From the NCBI RefSeq assembly GCF_025717535.1, contig NZ_JAJIRO010000003.1, positions 1 to 64,000 of the forward strand: DNA of 64,000 bases, given 5' to 3'. Below the pieces are notes generated by a model, which searched no databases, had not been told where the DNA came from, and saw only the letters and a program-made list of their open reading frames with translations. Source of the DNA: Paucibacter sp. Y2R2-4 (lineage in GTDB: Bacteria > Pseudomonadota > Gammaproteobacteria > Burkholderiales > Burkholderiaceae_C). Below, one piece after another: positions 19,670 through 28,827 of this stretch (positions are counted from its first letter, which is position 1; the number at the start of each line of letters is the position of its first letter). Position numbers and translations under genes: made by a program.

Positions 19670-20269
19670 ATGATGACCGGATCCGCCCAACTCTCCACAT
19701 TTTTCAAGCGAGCCAGCGCCTGCGCTGCGGCGCTGCTGCTCCTGTGCAGCTGCTCCAGCCTGCGCAGTCCGTTTTCTGGCGAAGAAAAGGCCGCGCCCAA
19801 GTCGCAGGTCTATCTGCGCGAGAACTTTCAGGCCGACGAGACTTTTTCGCGCCTGTTTGACGGCAATGTCGAAGAAACCTGTGAAGCGGCACGGCGCGCC
19901 TTGCTGAGCCAGGGCTATCTGATCAGCGACCTGCCGGACAAAAGCCGCGTCAATGGCCGCAAGCGCTTCCAGCCCGAGGGCGAGGTGCATGTGGAGATCA
20001 ACTTCAATGTGGTTTGCGTGCCCGATGGTCAAGGCGACCGCCTGACCACCGTTTTTGTGTCGGCGCTGCAAGACCGCTACTCGCTGAAGAAAAGCCCCAA
20101 CTCGACCAGCATCGGCGTGAGCGCCATCGGCTCGATCTCTTTGCCCTTGTCGTCCTCGGATGACGCCTTGGTGAAGGTGGCCTCGGAGACGATTCCGGCC
20201 GGCGCGTTTTACGACCGTTACTTCGCGCTGATGCAGCGTTTGGTGAGCGAGCGCGCCGCCGACAAGTAA
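19670..20269 (+). CDS. DUF2242 family lipoprotein
   Basis: 199-aa putative lipoprotein of unknown function. The chosen ATG gives a signal peptide with the hydrophobic run AALLLLC and a plausible lipobox LCSC; an upstream in-frame ATG at 19637 would add 11 residues. The mature part shows the DUF2242 pattern: QADETFSRLFDG, ETCEAARRALLSQGYLIS and, towards the end, SDDALVKVASETIPAG with FYDRYFALMQRLV. It lies between convergent genes: the GTPase gene ends 10 bp beyond its stop on the other strand. Confidence 0.82.
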   Translation: MMTGSAQLSTFFKRASACAAALLLLCSCSSLRSPFSGEEKAAPKSQVYLRENFQADETFSRLFDGNVEETCEAARRALLSQGYLISDLPDKSRVNGRKRFQPEGEVHVEINFNVVCVPDGQGDRLTTVFVSALQDRYSLKKSPNSTSIGVSAIGSISLPLSSSDDALVKVASETIPAGAFYDRYFALMQRLVSERAADK

Positions 20270-20279
20270 AGCAGCCTCC

Positions 20280-21686
20280 TTAGCGCTGAGGCGCTTCACC
20301 GGCCAGCGCCTGCAACTGGCCCAGCAAGGCCTGCAGGTGTTTTTGGCGCAGCTTGTCCTGCGCCGCTGCCACCGAGGCCTCGGCCCATTCGGGATGGCTG
20401 CGCGCCGCAGCCAATACCCCCAACAGAGCCGCTGACTGCTGCGCATCCAGCCACAAACCCAGCTCGGTGCGCAAGATACCCAGAGCCGCATGGCCTCTTT
20501 GCTCCAGGCCGGCCAAAAGGCTCAGATGCTGGCGCGCCAGCAGCAGCAAGGCGCTGTCCTCCAGGCTCAAATCGATGCTGCCGCGCAACTTGTTCAGCAA
20601 GCGTCGCCCGACCAAACCACCGCCCTGGCTGAGCACCCCGCCCACCGCTGCGCCCACACTGGTGGCCGCGCCCAGCGACAGACCGGCCAGCGCCACGTCC
20701 AGCCCCAGGCCGATAGCGCCACCAATCGCTGCGCCGCGGCCCAAGCGTTGGCCGGCATCCTTCAAGGCCTCGGGCTCGAACAAATCAGCCTCCCAGCGTC
20801 CCGCCAGCTGCGGCAGCTCGGCCACCTCAGCGCTGTCTGGCGCAAAGCCGTGCAAGGCCAAGAGTGTTTGTAAACCCTGCAAGCTGCGTGCCGCCACCCG
20901 GCCTCGAAACGCCTGGATGCGCGCTGCGCGAATCTGCGGGGCGGCTTGGCTGGGCTTGTCGAGCGCTTCGCGAGTCGCCGCCAGGCTCAGCAACATCTCG
21001 GCCAGCAAACGCAGGCTGGCCAGATGGCGCGCTTCGGCTTCCTGACGCAGATGTGTGGCCACCGCTTGCAGAGCTTGGCGCCGCTGGGGCAAGAGGGCGC
21101 CCAAGTCCGAATACAAATGCTGCTCAGAGCCAACAAAGGGCGCCACCGCATCAAAGCGCACATAGGCATGCAGGCCGTGGGCAGCCAAGAGGCGCCGCCA
21201 AGCCGGTTCTTGCGAGGCGGCACTTTGAACAAAGTTCAGCACCGGCATCAAGGGTTTGGCACAGAGCATCAAAGCCTCGATCTCGCTCTCAAACTTGGGC
21301 AAGGGCGTTTCGCGGGCGTCGATCACCAAAAGCGCCGCATCCGCCTCCAGCAGGCAGCGCAAGACCTTGGCCTCTTGCTCAAAATCGCCCTCCGCCGCCG
21401 GGCCGCCCAAAAAGGCTTGCAAACGCTGCTCACGGCTCAGGCGGGCATCGAGCTCTTGCAAATAGTCCAGCAACGCGGGTGCATCCTCCAGGCCCGGCGT
21501 GTCCAGAAAACGCAGGGTTTGCGGGCCGGCCTTCAGCAGCAGCGCCTCGATATGCCGGGTGGTGCCGGGTTGCGAAGAGACCTCGCCAAAGTCGGCGCGC
21601 CGCGTCAATGTGCGCATCAAAGACGTCTTGCCCGCATTGGTGTGGCCCACCAGGGCGAAGCTGAGCGGGCTGCTTTCAGCGCGCAT
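20280..21686 (-). CDS. Era-like GTPase with C-terminal DUF3482
   Basis: 468-aa protein. The N-terminal G domain has G1 GHTNAGKTS, G2 GTTR and G3 DTPG. At the G4 position the usual NKxD is replaced by NFVQS, so guanine specificity may be altered or unusual. The C-terminal region (DUF3482) is helical and includes a Gly/Ala-rich hydrophobic stretch (AAIGGAIGLGLDVALAGLSLGAATSVGAAVGG) that could touch or cross the membrane. The gene overlaps the upstream DUF2868 gene by 11 bp. The two families commonly travel as a pair; the joint function is not known. Confidence 0.88.
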   Translation of the reverse strand: MRAESSPLSFALVGHTNAGKTSLMRTLTRRADFGEVSSQPGTTRHIEALLLKAGPQTLRFLDTPGLEDAPALLDYLQELDARLSREQRLQAFLGGPAAEGDFEQEAKVLRCLLEADAALLVIDARETPLPKFESEIEALMLCAKPLMPVLNFVQSAASQEPAWRRLLAAHGLHAYVRFDAVAPFVGSEQHLYSDLGALLPQRRQALQAVATHLRQEAEARHLASLRLLAEMLLSLAATREALDKPSQAAPQIRAARIQAFRGRVAARSLQGLQTLLALHGFAPDSAEVAELPQLAGRWEADLFEPEALKDAGQRLGRGAAIGGAIGLGLDVALAGLSLGAATSVGAAVGGVLSQGGGLVGRRLLNKLRGSIDLSLEDSALLLLARQHLSLLAGLEQRGHAALGILRTELGLWLDAQQSAALLGVLAAARSHPEWAEASVAAAQDKLRQKHLQALLGQLQALAGEAPQR

Positions 21687-23106
21687 CTTGAGCTCCCAAG
21701 GCGGCGGCCCAGGTCAGCGCATGCGCCGCCTCATCGAATACCGCATCGGGCGGCGCATCCAGTTGCGCGAGCCATTGGCGCCAGCGCTGCAGACTCGTTG
21801 CACTGAGCTCACCGCCGGCCAACAAAACGGCAAGGCTAGCGACCTGGCTACCGGCGTCACGCAAAAAGCGCTCGGTCGCGCGGTCCGGGCTGGCAGAGGC
21901 ATTGCAGACCAGCAGCAGACCTTGCGCCTGCAGCGATTGCAGCTGGGCCAGCAGTTGCCGCTTGTCCGCCACCGAGCCATCGCAGCGCGCTTGCAACAAG
22001 GGCTGGGGATTGCCGCTGAAGGCCGGCAAAGGCGGCCAGGTCAGGCTTTGGGGCAGCTCATAGCCAATCAGCGCCAGGCCGGGCCGGGTAGGGGCTTGAG
22101 CACGCCGGGGCGCTGTGGCGGCCGCATTGGGGCGGTGTTCAGGGTCCAAGACTTCGACCGCCTGCATGGCCTCAAAGCGGGCCAGCAAACGGCGCACATA
22201 GGGGTCGCTGACGTCCACGCCCACCCAAGGCCGCAGCTGAGTCCACAAGACCAGGGCGCTGATCGCCAAGCACAAGAGGCGCAAGCCCAAGCCATAGACC
22301 AAGGTGCAGCCCAGCAGCCAAATGGCCCAGCCGCGATGGTCGCCGCTGCCCTCCAGCAAATGGCCCACATCAGGCGTGGCAAAGCCCCACTGGGCCGGCA
22401 GCCAGCCGATCAAGCTGGCGAAGCGGGCAAAAGCGCTGGCGTCGAGGATGGTGGTCTCCCAAGTCAGCTGAAATGACATGAAAGAAAAGGCCGCCAACAG
22501 GCCCAGCAGCGTGAAGACAAAGGCCAAGCTCCAAACGGCATGGTTCAGCAGACCCAAGGCCCAAGCGGCCATACGCGCAGGCCCACGCTGCAAGAGCGCT
22601 TGCATGGCCTCCAAGAGCAATCGGCTGGGCTCGCCGCCCAAGCCCGGGATGCGGGTGCTGGCGCGCAACAACGCCGGCAGAAAGCCGCCCCCCGATCCAC
22701 CAAAAACAAGCGCCGCCAACCAAAGCAACAAGCTCAGCAGATGTGGGGCCAGAACGGCCACCAGCGCCGCCATTGCATTGATGCGCCGGTCACTGCCCAC
22801 CACGGCGTTGACCAGGCCATAAGACAAAAGTCCCACCAACAAGGCGGCAAACGCCGCCACCAAGAGCAGGCGCCCGCGCCAATGGCGCATTTCATGGTCC
22901 AGCCCCAGTTGTGGCGCCAGCAAGGCGGCGCGCGCCAAGACGCGGTCGGGGCCGCTGTCAAAAGCGGCATGCGCCTCGCGCATGGCTTGAATATCATCAA
23001 GGCCGTGCTGGCGTGGCCCTTGCTCGGCCAGTTGCACGGCCTGCATCTGAAGCAAACGAGCGAAGCTGGCCGAGCGGCAAACTTCTGCGGCTGAACTCGA
23101 TTTCAA
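21676..23106 (-). CDS. DUF2868 family membrane protein, partner of the DUF3482 GTPase
   Basis: 476-aa membrane protein of unknown function. The start is a TTG; a later ATG (23046) would remove residues that look conserved (FARLLQMQAVQLAEQ), so the longer form is preferred. Helices include LLLVAAFAALLVGLLSYGLV, the Ala/Leu-rich block LVAVLAPHLLSLLLWLAALVFG, one near the middle (VWSLAFVFTLLGLLAAFSF) and another around WLLGCTLVYGLGLRLLCLAI. The C-terminal third is soluble and begins with ALIGYELPQS. The 11-bp overlap with the GTPase gene suggests coupled translation and a two-part GTPase-membrane module. Confidence 0.87.
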   Translation of the reverse strand: MKSSSAAEVCRSASFARLLQMQAVQLAEQGPRQHGLDDIQAMREAHAAFDSGPDRVLARAALLAPQLGLDHEMRHWRGRLLLVAAFAALLVGLLSYGLVNAVVGSDRRINAMAALVAVLAPHLLSLLLWLAALVFGGSGGGFLPALLRASTRIPGLGGEPSRLLLEAMQALLQRGPARMAAWALGLLNHAVWSLAFVFTLLGLLAAFSFMSFQLTWETTILDASAFARFASLIGWLPAQWGFATPDVGHLLEGSGDHRGWAIWLLGCTLVYGLGLRLLCLAISALVLWTQLRPWVGVDVSDPYVRRLLARFEAMQAVEVLDPEHRPNAAATAPRRAQAPTRPGLALIGYELPQSLTWPPLPAFSGNPQPLLQARCDGSVADKRQLLAQLQSLQAQGLLLVCNASASPDRATERFLRDAGSQVASLAVLLAGGELSATSLQRWRQWLAQLDAPPDAVFDEAAHALTWAAALGAQDAR

Positions 23107-23195
23107 GAAGGAATCCCCTGGCGCCGCCCTGCGGCGCTGACACGCTGACTTTAGGCGTCAGTGTAGGGGTTGGGGCGGCTCGATTGGGGCAGCGC

Positions 23196-23993
23196 TCAGG
23201 GCACGCCGGCGTAATCGATATAGCCCTTGTTGATCTCGCTGAGCTTGCGCACCAGGGCATAGACGCCACCGCCTTCGCGGGTGCGACTGGCATCGGTATT
23301 GCCTTCAATGGTGTTCAACAAACCCCCGCTGACCGACACGATCAGGCCGGTGTGCCCCAGGCCCTTGCCATGGTCCATGATGAAGAGCATGCCGGGGCGC
23401 AAGAGCCCTGGATCGGCCTGGGCAGCCGCGGCCGAGATCAGCTTGGCGCCACGTGCCGGCGCATCCTGCCAGTGCTTGAGGCAGCCGCCGGTCTTCACCA
23501 TCGGGTTGCGTCGGTGCAGTTGAGTGGCCGCCTGCTGGAAACACCAGTAGGTAAAGGCACAGCACCAGGAGAAGCCGCCGTCCAAGCCAACGCTGGCCAG
23601 GTACTTCTCTACATCCGGGCCGCGGTTGGAATTGGTGGGTTGTTCGCGCACCGGTCGTCCCAATTCAACACGAGCCACCTTGATGACCTCGGCCATCAAG
23701 GGGTCGAGGGCAGTGGCGGCTTGAGGCACGCTTTGTTGGCCGAACAAGACCGACCAGGTGATGGCGCCCACCTCGCCGTCTTGCTTCAGCGGACGGCCTT
23801 CGGGGTCCACATGGCGAGCCTGAAAGAGCTTGACCACTTGGCGCATCTTGGCGCCAAAGCTGCCCTCGCTCTCATCGAGCCGCAGGCTTGGATCATTCGC
23901 CAAGCTCAGAACCAAATTGAGTTGGGCCTTGAGCGCTTTGACGATGGTGGCGTCGGGCTCACCGGCCTTGATCGTGTGTCCAGGAAACAGCAT
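23196..23993 (-). CDS. Peptidoglycan-binding/CHAP-amidase domain protein
   Basis: 265-aa protein. The N-terminal part (about residues 10-90) resembles a PG_binding_1 repeat (QARHVDPEGRPLKQDGEVGAITW). The C-terminal part resembles a CHAP or NlpC/P60-type amidase: WCCAFTYWCF holds the candidate catalytic Cys, GHTGLIVSV the His, and EGNTD a third polar residue. It probably cleaves a peptide amide bond in cell wall material. No signal peptide is visible, so export would need another route such as a phage-type or type VI-type system; none is in the window. It is divergent from the helicase gene. Confidence 0.83.
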   Translation of the reverse strand: MLFPGHTIKAGEPDATIVKALKAQLNLVLSLANDPSLRLDESEGSFGAKMRQVVKLFQARHVDPEGRPLKQDGEVGAITWSVLFGQQSVPQAATALDPLMAEVIKVARVELGRPVREQPTNSNRGPDVEKYLASVGLDGGFSWCCAFTYWCFQQAATQLHRRNPMVKTGGCLKHWQDAPARGAKLISAAAAQADPGLLRPGMLFIMDHGKGLGHTGLIVSVSGGLLNTIEGNTDASRTREGGGVYALVRKLSEINKGYIDYAGVP

Positions 23994-24155
23994 GGCAACA
24001 TCCTCGCTTCCTCACTGCCTGTGCCGAGTGTGGCGCAAGCTTGGCCGCCAGTGTGCGGACAAGAACCTTGCGCCAACATCCCTAGGACCGCGATCAAAGC
24101 CCATTGGCGCCACCTCAGGCCGCAGCCGCACGGCCGCCTGTGTTCCACTTGCGGC

Positions 24156-26411
24156 GTGAGTGAAACAAAAAAAGAAACCCCATTGAGCCCGGCCGCCAGC
24201 CCCAAAGCCGCACCGGCCCTGCCCAACCCCCGTCATCTGCAACGCCTGCCCGCCGGGCTGGACGCTGAAATGCTGCTGCGTGTGCGTCAAGCCGCGTACC
24301 AGTTGCCCCAGGTCAGCACGCCTGAGGACTTTGGCGAGGACGAAGACGCCAAGCGCCAAGAAGATCGCATGGACAAGCTGGGCTTGATCCTGCTGCAAAA
24401 AGCGGTGCCGGGTGCAAGGCCCAGTCGTTGGATCGCGCCGGACTTGATCAGCGTGGCACTGAGCCATCTGGACGTGATCGGCACTGCGCCGGCGGTGCGC
24501 GCTTTGATGCAGCAAAGACTCGGTCAGTTGGAGTCCGCCGGCATCAGCCGCTTTGGCCTGCGCTGGGAACGCTTGTGCAGCCAGAGCCTGAAGCTCTCGC
24601 AAGCGGGCTGGACGGTGCCGGTGGCTTTTCGCGTGGAGCTGGAGGCGGGCCCAGTCTGGGACTATTTCAGAGACGGCGATATGGCCGCTCTGCAAGCCGC
24701 CATCGGCCCGCAGCCACCTTATGCCCATGCCGCTGAACTGCTGAGCCACTTAGAGAACTTGTTAGCCCGCAGCGCTTCTGGTCACAGCGAGCATCTGGAC
24801 TCATTGCTGCCGCGCTTGCAAGCCGAATGCGCCACGCCGCAGGCCCTGCCGGAGCTGAAGGCCGGCTGCACCCGCGCGCAAGACCGCTGGGAGCGCCGCG
24901 TCGCCGAGCTGAATGCCTTGGCCGGACTGAACAGCGAGTTAGCCTTCCAAGGCTATCCCGATACCTTTGACACCGCCCGCAATCTGCAGCGCTCGGTCAC
25001 GCTTTACGTTGGCCCACCGAACAGCGGCAAGACCCACGCCGCCTTTGAGCGCCTGGCGCAAGCGCATGACGGCGCCTATCTGGCGCCGCTGCGTTTGCTG
25101 GCCCTGGAAGGGCGCGACCGCCTGGTCGGCCGCGGCGTGCCTTGCTCGCTGCTGACCGGCGAAGAGAACGTGCCGGCCGATGAGGCGCGCGTGGTCTCCA
25201 GCACCATCGAGATGGTCAACACCACACGGCCCATCGACGTGGCGGTGATCGACGAAGCGCAGATGCTTTTTGATCTGTACCGCGGCTGGGCCTGGACTCA
25301 AGCCATCGTGGCGGTGCCTGCCAATGAGCTGATCATCATTTGCTCGGCTTATGCGGTGCCCGCGATTGAGAACCTCTTAGGTCTATGCGGCGAGCGCTGC
25401 ACAGTCCGGCATTTCGAACGCAAGCAAGAGGTGCAGCTGCTGCCCGCGCCGGTGCCGATTGCCAGCCTGAAGAAGGGCGATGCGGTGGTGGCCTTCAGCC
25501 GCCGCGAGGTGCTGATGTTGCGCGACCAGATTGCCGCCGCCGGTCATCCAGTCTCGGTGATTTACGGGGCTTTGCCACCGGAGGTGCGGCGCCGCGAAGC
25601 CGAGCGCTTTGCCAATGGGGCCAGCCATATTCTGGTCGCCACCGATGCCATCGGCATGGGTTTGAACCTGCCGATTCGCCGAGTGCTGTTCAGCACCCTG
25701 AGCAAGTTTGATGGCCAGGGCGACCGCGACTTGACCGTCTCCGAAGTGCACCAAATTGCCGGTCGGGCGGGGCGTTATGGCATGCACGACGAGGGCTTTT
25801 GCGGCGTGCTGCGCGAGGCTGAACCCAAGGCCGCGCGCATCCTGAAGGAGCTGTTGCCCAAGACGCCGCGCGCGCCGCGCGACTTCAAGGCGGCGGTGGC
25901 GCCCAACTGGTGGCATGTCAGCACGATTGCCAATCGGCTGGGGCTGACACAGTTGCGCGCCGTGCTGGGCGTCTTCATGGAGCAGCTGCGTCTGGACGAT
26001 GCCCACTTCGCAGTGGCCGAGTTGGAGCAGATGTTGGAGCTGGCCGATGAGCTGGACCGCAGCGCCAAGGGCTTGGGTCTGAAGCAGCGCTTTATCTATG
26101 CGCAAGCGCCGGTCGACACCCGCACCGATGCCCAAGTGCAGCAGTTCCTCGATTGGACGCATCGCCACGCCTTGACCGGCAACGCTGGCTCGCCCTGGTT
26201 CTTGCAAGATGTGGATGAACACAGCCGCCTGGACCGCATGGAGCAGGCGCTGCGCTCTTGCACCTTGTGGCTGTGGCTGGATCTGCGCTTCCCCGGTGTT
26301 TATGGCCAGGTCGAGGCCGTGGTGGATTTGCGTGGCCGTTTGAACGACGGCATCGAGCGCCACCTCAAGGGCAAAAAGCCTTTGTGGCAGACGCGCGGCG
26401 GCAGGCGCTAG
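24156..26411 (+). CDS. SUV3-type ATP-dependent RNA helicase
   Basis: 751-aa superfamily 2 helicase resembling mitochondrial SUV3. The GTG at 24156 is chosen because the protein then starts VSETKKETPLSP; the frame stays open far upstream, but that stretch lies antisense to two other genes. A helical N-terminal domain is followed by motif I GPPNSGKT (about residue 287), motif II DEAQ, motif III-like CSAYA, and the second RecA domain with VIYGALPPEVR, ATDAIGMGLN and motif VI HQIAGRAGRYG. The end resembles the SUV3 C-terminal domain (VYGQVEAVVDLRGRLNDGIERHL). It probably unwinds structured RNA during turnover. Confidence 0.9.
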   Translation: MSETKKETPLSPAASPKAAPALPNPRHLQRLPAGLDAEMLLRVRQAAYQLPQVSTPEDFGEDEDAKRQEDRMDKLGLILLQKAVPGARPSRWIAPDLISVALSHLDVIGTAPAVRALMQQRLGQLESAGISRFGLRWERLCSQSLKLSQAGWTVPVAFRVELEAGPVWDYFRDGDMAALQAAIGPQPPYAHAAELLSHLENLLARSASGHSEHLDSLLPRLQAECATPQALPELKAGCTRAQDRWERRVAELNALAGLNSELAFQGYPDTFDTARNLQRSVTLYVGPPNSGKTHAAFERLAQAHDGAYLAPLRLLALEGRDRLVGRGVPCSLLTGEENVPADEARVVSSTIEMVNTTRPIDVAVIDEAQMLFDLYRGWAWTQAIVAVPANELIIICSAYAVPAIENLLGLCGERCTVRHFERKQEVQLLPAPVPIASLKKGDAVVAFSRREVLMLRDQIAAAGHPVSVIYGALPPEVRRREAERFANGASHILVATDAIGMGLNLPIRRVLFSTLSKFDGQGDRDLTVSEVHQIAGRAGRYGMHDEGFCGVLREAEPKAARILKELLPKTPRAPRDFKAAVAPNWWHVSTIANRLGLTQLRAVLGVFMEQLRLDDAHFAVAELEQMLELADELDRSAKGLGLKQRFIYAQAPVDTRTDAQVQQFLDWTHRHALTGNAGSPWFLQDVDEHSRLDRMEQALRSCTLWLWLDLRFPGVYGQVEAVVDLRGRLNDGIERHLKGKKPLWQTRGGRR

Positions 26412-26606
26412 GCTGGCCCTACACTGGGCTGGAGCGAGCGGATGTTTTGAAACCTGCTTGCCAGCCCGTCTTGCCTCCGAGCATGCCTCCCGTGTACGTG
26501 CCTCACAGGCGCTACACCCGACCATTCCCGTGCCGCACTGCGCCGATTGAAGGACCTCGTTTCGGGCTTGCATGCCCCAAGCGCGGGAACCCGCAAGGGA
26601 ATGGTC

Positions 26607-27323
26607 ATGCCTGGATTTCTCTTCAAGCAAGAGAGCATCGCCATCGACGGCGTCGCCGATTTGATGATTCGCTCGCTGCTGGACAAGCAGCAGTTTGCCG
26701 ACCCGTTGGGCGAGGCCGAGTCTTTGGGCATCTCTTCCGCTGCCTGGCCCTTGTTCGGCCTGCTCTGGCCTTCGGGTTTGCACTTGGCCGAGTTGATGGC
26801 CAAGCGAGCCATGGTGGTGGATGAAAGCATTTTGGAGATTGGCTGCGGCCTCGGTCTGGCCAGCCTGGTCAGCCACAGGCGCGGCGGCTTGGTCACGGCC
26901 AGCGATTCCCATCCACTGGCCGGCAGCTTTTTGCTGGAGAACCTGCGCTTGAATGAATTGCCGCCGCTGCGTTACTGCCACGGCAATTGGGCCAAACAGG
27001 TGGCGGGCCAGGCGCTGAGCGGCCGCGTGCCTTCGGTGCAGGGTCGCTTTGATCTAATCATTGGCAGCGATGTGCTGTACGAGCGCGATGAAGAGGGGCT
27101 TTTGGCCGCCTTCATCGCCAAACATGCTTTGCCGGCCAGCCAGGTCATGATCATCGACCCGGATCGCGGCAACCGCGCCGCTTTCAGCAAGCGCATGGCC
27201 GCCTTGGGCTACAGCCTGCAAGACAGCCCCATCAAGACTTCGGCCAGCGCCGAGGCTCTGGCCTACAAGGGTCGTTTGCTGCACTACACCCGCAGCCACA
27301 GCGGCCAGATTCATCGTTGCTGA
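26607..27323 (+). CDS. Class I SAM-dependent methyltransferase (methyltransf_16-like)
   Basis: 238-aa protein. The start MPGFLFKQES is chosen because AAGGGA lies just upstream; a longer TTG-started form is possible. The SAM-binding motif I is ILEIGCGLGLASLV, followed by the acidic residue in VTASDSHP. The next motif is FDLIIGSDVLYER, close to the D/E-x-x-Y pattern of lysine methyltransferases of the METTL21/ETF-beta group. A protein substrate is therefore plausible but not shown. It follows the helicase gene on the same strand after about 195 bp. Confidence 0.85.
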   Translation: MPGFLFKQESIAIDGVADLMIRSLLDKQQFADPLGEAESLGISSAAWPLFGLLWPSGLHLAELMAKRAMVVDESILEIGCGLGLASLVSHRRGGLVTASDSHPLAGSFLLENLRLNELPPLRYCHGNWAKQVAGQALSGRVPSVQGRFDLIIGSDVLYERDEEGLLAAFIAKHALPASQVMIIDPDRGNRAAFSKRMAALGYSLQDSPIKTSASAEALAYKGRLLHYTRSHSGQIHRC

Positions 27324-27348
27324 AGGCCTGAGGAACGCCGCTCCTGGC

Positions 27349-27570
27349 TGTGTATAAGCTTGTGGATGGATCTTGAATAACTGAGGGCTTGTCCACAGGC
27401 CGAGGCAAGCGCCGCGACTTGTTCAGTTTGCTGCTTCCAGTTCAAGGCCTTCGGCACACAAGCTTTCACTGCTCCCAAGTGCTTGAATTTAGATGGAAAA
27501 ACAGCCTTGTCCACAAAGACAGCCCGCCCCTATTACAACCACTATCTTTCTAAATCTAAATTCTTATAAG
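27349..27570. other. Origin-like element 1: DnaA-box cluster with AT-rich stretch
   Basis: Four near-consensus DnaA boxes: TGTGTATAA at 27349-27357 (one mismatch, minus orientation), TGTGGATGG at 27361-27369 (two mismatches, minus), and TTGTCCACA at 27389-27397 and 27507-27515 (one mismatch each, plus). The last box is followed by a GC-rich spacer, then CTA-type trinucleotides (27530-27546) and a strongly AT-rich stretch (27547-27570). This order matches a bacterial basal origin element. It fills the roughly 385-bp gap between the methyltransferase and queD. No gene is seen here. Confidence 0.6.
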
Positions 27571-27708
27571 AGAAGAGAGAACTCGTTTGAGACTCAAACC
27601 CTGATGTGCTGGGGGATAGCCGTGCTGATGCCAGCGCTGCGCACGAAGTGCGCGCTTCATGTCACACTCTTGCCCCACGCACCCGCCTGATGCCGGTGTT
27701 GGAATCCC

Positions 27709-28827
27709 TTGAAGACAAGCACCCAACAACCCACGATTTACTCCGCCTCTTGCGGCTTTGAGTCTGCCTGCCAGATCTCGGCCCTGCCTGAAGGCCACCG
27801 CAGCCGCGGCCTGCATGGCCACAGCTATTTCGCCACCATCCGCGCCCATTTGCCCGAAGGCTGGGCACCGTTTCCTGGTGCCGAGGTGGAAGAACTGCGC
27901 CGCCGCTTGGAAGCCTGCGTGGCGCCGCTTGACCATGCGCTGCTGAACGCCTCCATCACCGAGCCGACCGACGAAAACATTGCACGCTGGATCAAGCATC
28001 GCCTGGAGCATGAATTCGGCGTGCCCGGCATTCAGCAGGTGGGGATTCAAAGCACCCAGCATTCGGGCGTGGATCTCGACGCCGATGGCATGGCTCATGT
28101 GTGGCGGCGTTATCGCTTCCAGGCCGCGCATCGCCTGCCCAATGTGCCGGCCGGCCATAAATGTGGCCGCATGCATGGCCATGGCTTTGAAGTGATTGTT
28201 CATGCCAACCAAGATTTGGGTGAGCGCGATCTGAGCGTGGACTACGACCATCTGGACGAGGTCTGGGCGCCTTTCCACATGCAGCTGAACTACCACTGCC
28301 TGAACGAGATCGAAGGGCTGAGCAATCCGACCAGCGAAGTGATCTCGGCCTGGTTGTGGGCACGCATGAAGCCGCAGTTGCCCGAGCTGTCGTGGTTGAC
28401 CGTCTACGAGACCGGCTCTTGCGGCGCCAATTTCGATGGCCAGCATTACCGCATCTGGAAGGAGCTGACGTTGGACAGCGCGATCCAGCTCAAGCGCGCA
28501 CCGAACGAGCATCCGCTGCGCGGCATCCATGGCCACACCTACACCTTGCGTCTGCATCTGAGTGCGGAGTTGGATCAACTGATGGGTTGGACGGTGGACT
28601 TCGGCGACGTCAAGACGCAGTTCGATCCGATCTTCAAGGCGATTGACCACCGGCCTTTGTTCGAGATTGCCGACCTGCCTGATGGCGACACCGCCAGTCT
28701 TTCGGCCTGGATCCTGGCCAAGGGCCGCGCCGTGCTGCCGCAGTTGGACCGGGTCGATATGTACGAAACCCGCGGCTGCGGCGCCATCGTCTGCGCCGAT
28801 GTGGAAGGGCCGGTGATTCCCGTATGA
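27709..28827 (+). CDS. queD: 6-carboxytetrahydropterin synthase with three T-fold units
   Basis: Makes 6-carboxy-5,6,7,8-tetrahydropterin in queuosine and 7-deazaguanine synthesis. At 372 aa it is about three times the usual 120-aa QueD. The middle unit (about 132-255) is complete: FQAAHRL, candidate nucleophile Cys152, zinc-binding HGHG (156-159) and YETGSCG. The first unit (about 10-130) keeps HGHSY but has Cys in place of the first zinc His. The third (about 258-365) keeps HGHTY and YETRGCG but lacks the first His and the Cys. The start is a TTG. The gene overlaps queE by 4 bp (ATGA). Confidence 0.88.
   Translation: MKTSTQQPTIYSASCGFESACQISALPEGHRSRGLHGHSYFATIRAHLPEGWAPFPGAEVEELRRRLEACVAPLDHALLNASITEPTDENIARWIKHRLEHEFGVPGIQQVGIQSTQHSGVDLDADGMAHVWRRYRFQAAHRLPNVPAGHKCGRMHGHGFEVIVHANQDLGERDLSVDYDHLDEVWAPFHMQLNYHCLNEIEGLSNPTSEVISAWLWARMKPQLPELSWLTVYETGSCGANFDGQHYRIWKELTLDSAIQLKRAPNEHPLRGIHGHTYTLRLHLSAELDQLMGWTVDFGDVKTQFDPIFKAIDHRPLFEIADLPDGDTASLSAWILAKGRAVLPQLDRVDMYETRGCGAIVCADVEGPVIPV

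Noticed and set aside
22911-24155. Long N-terminal extension of the SUV3-like helicase frame
   Set aside because: The frame is open from 22911, but the first 415 codons lie antisense to the DUF2868 and CHAP genes and show no helicase similarity; GTG 24156 is the better start.
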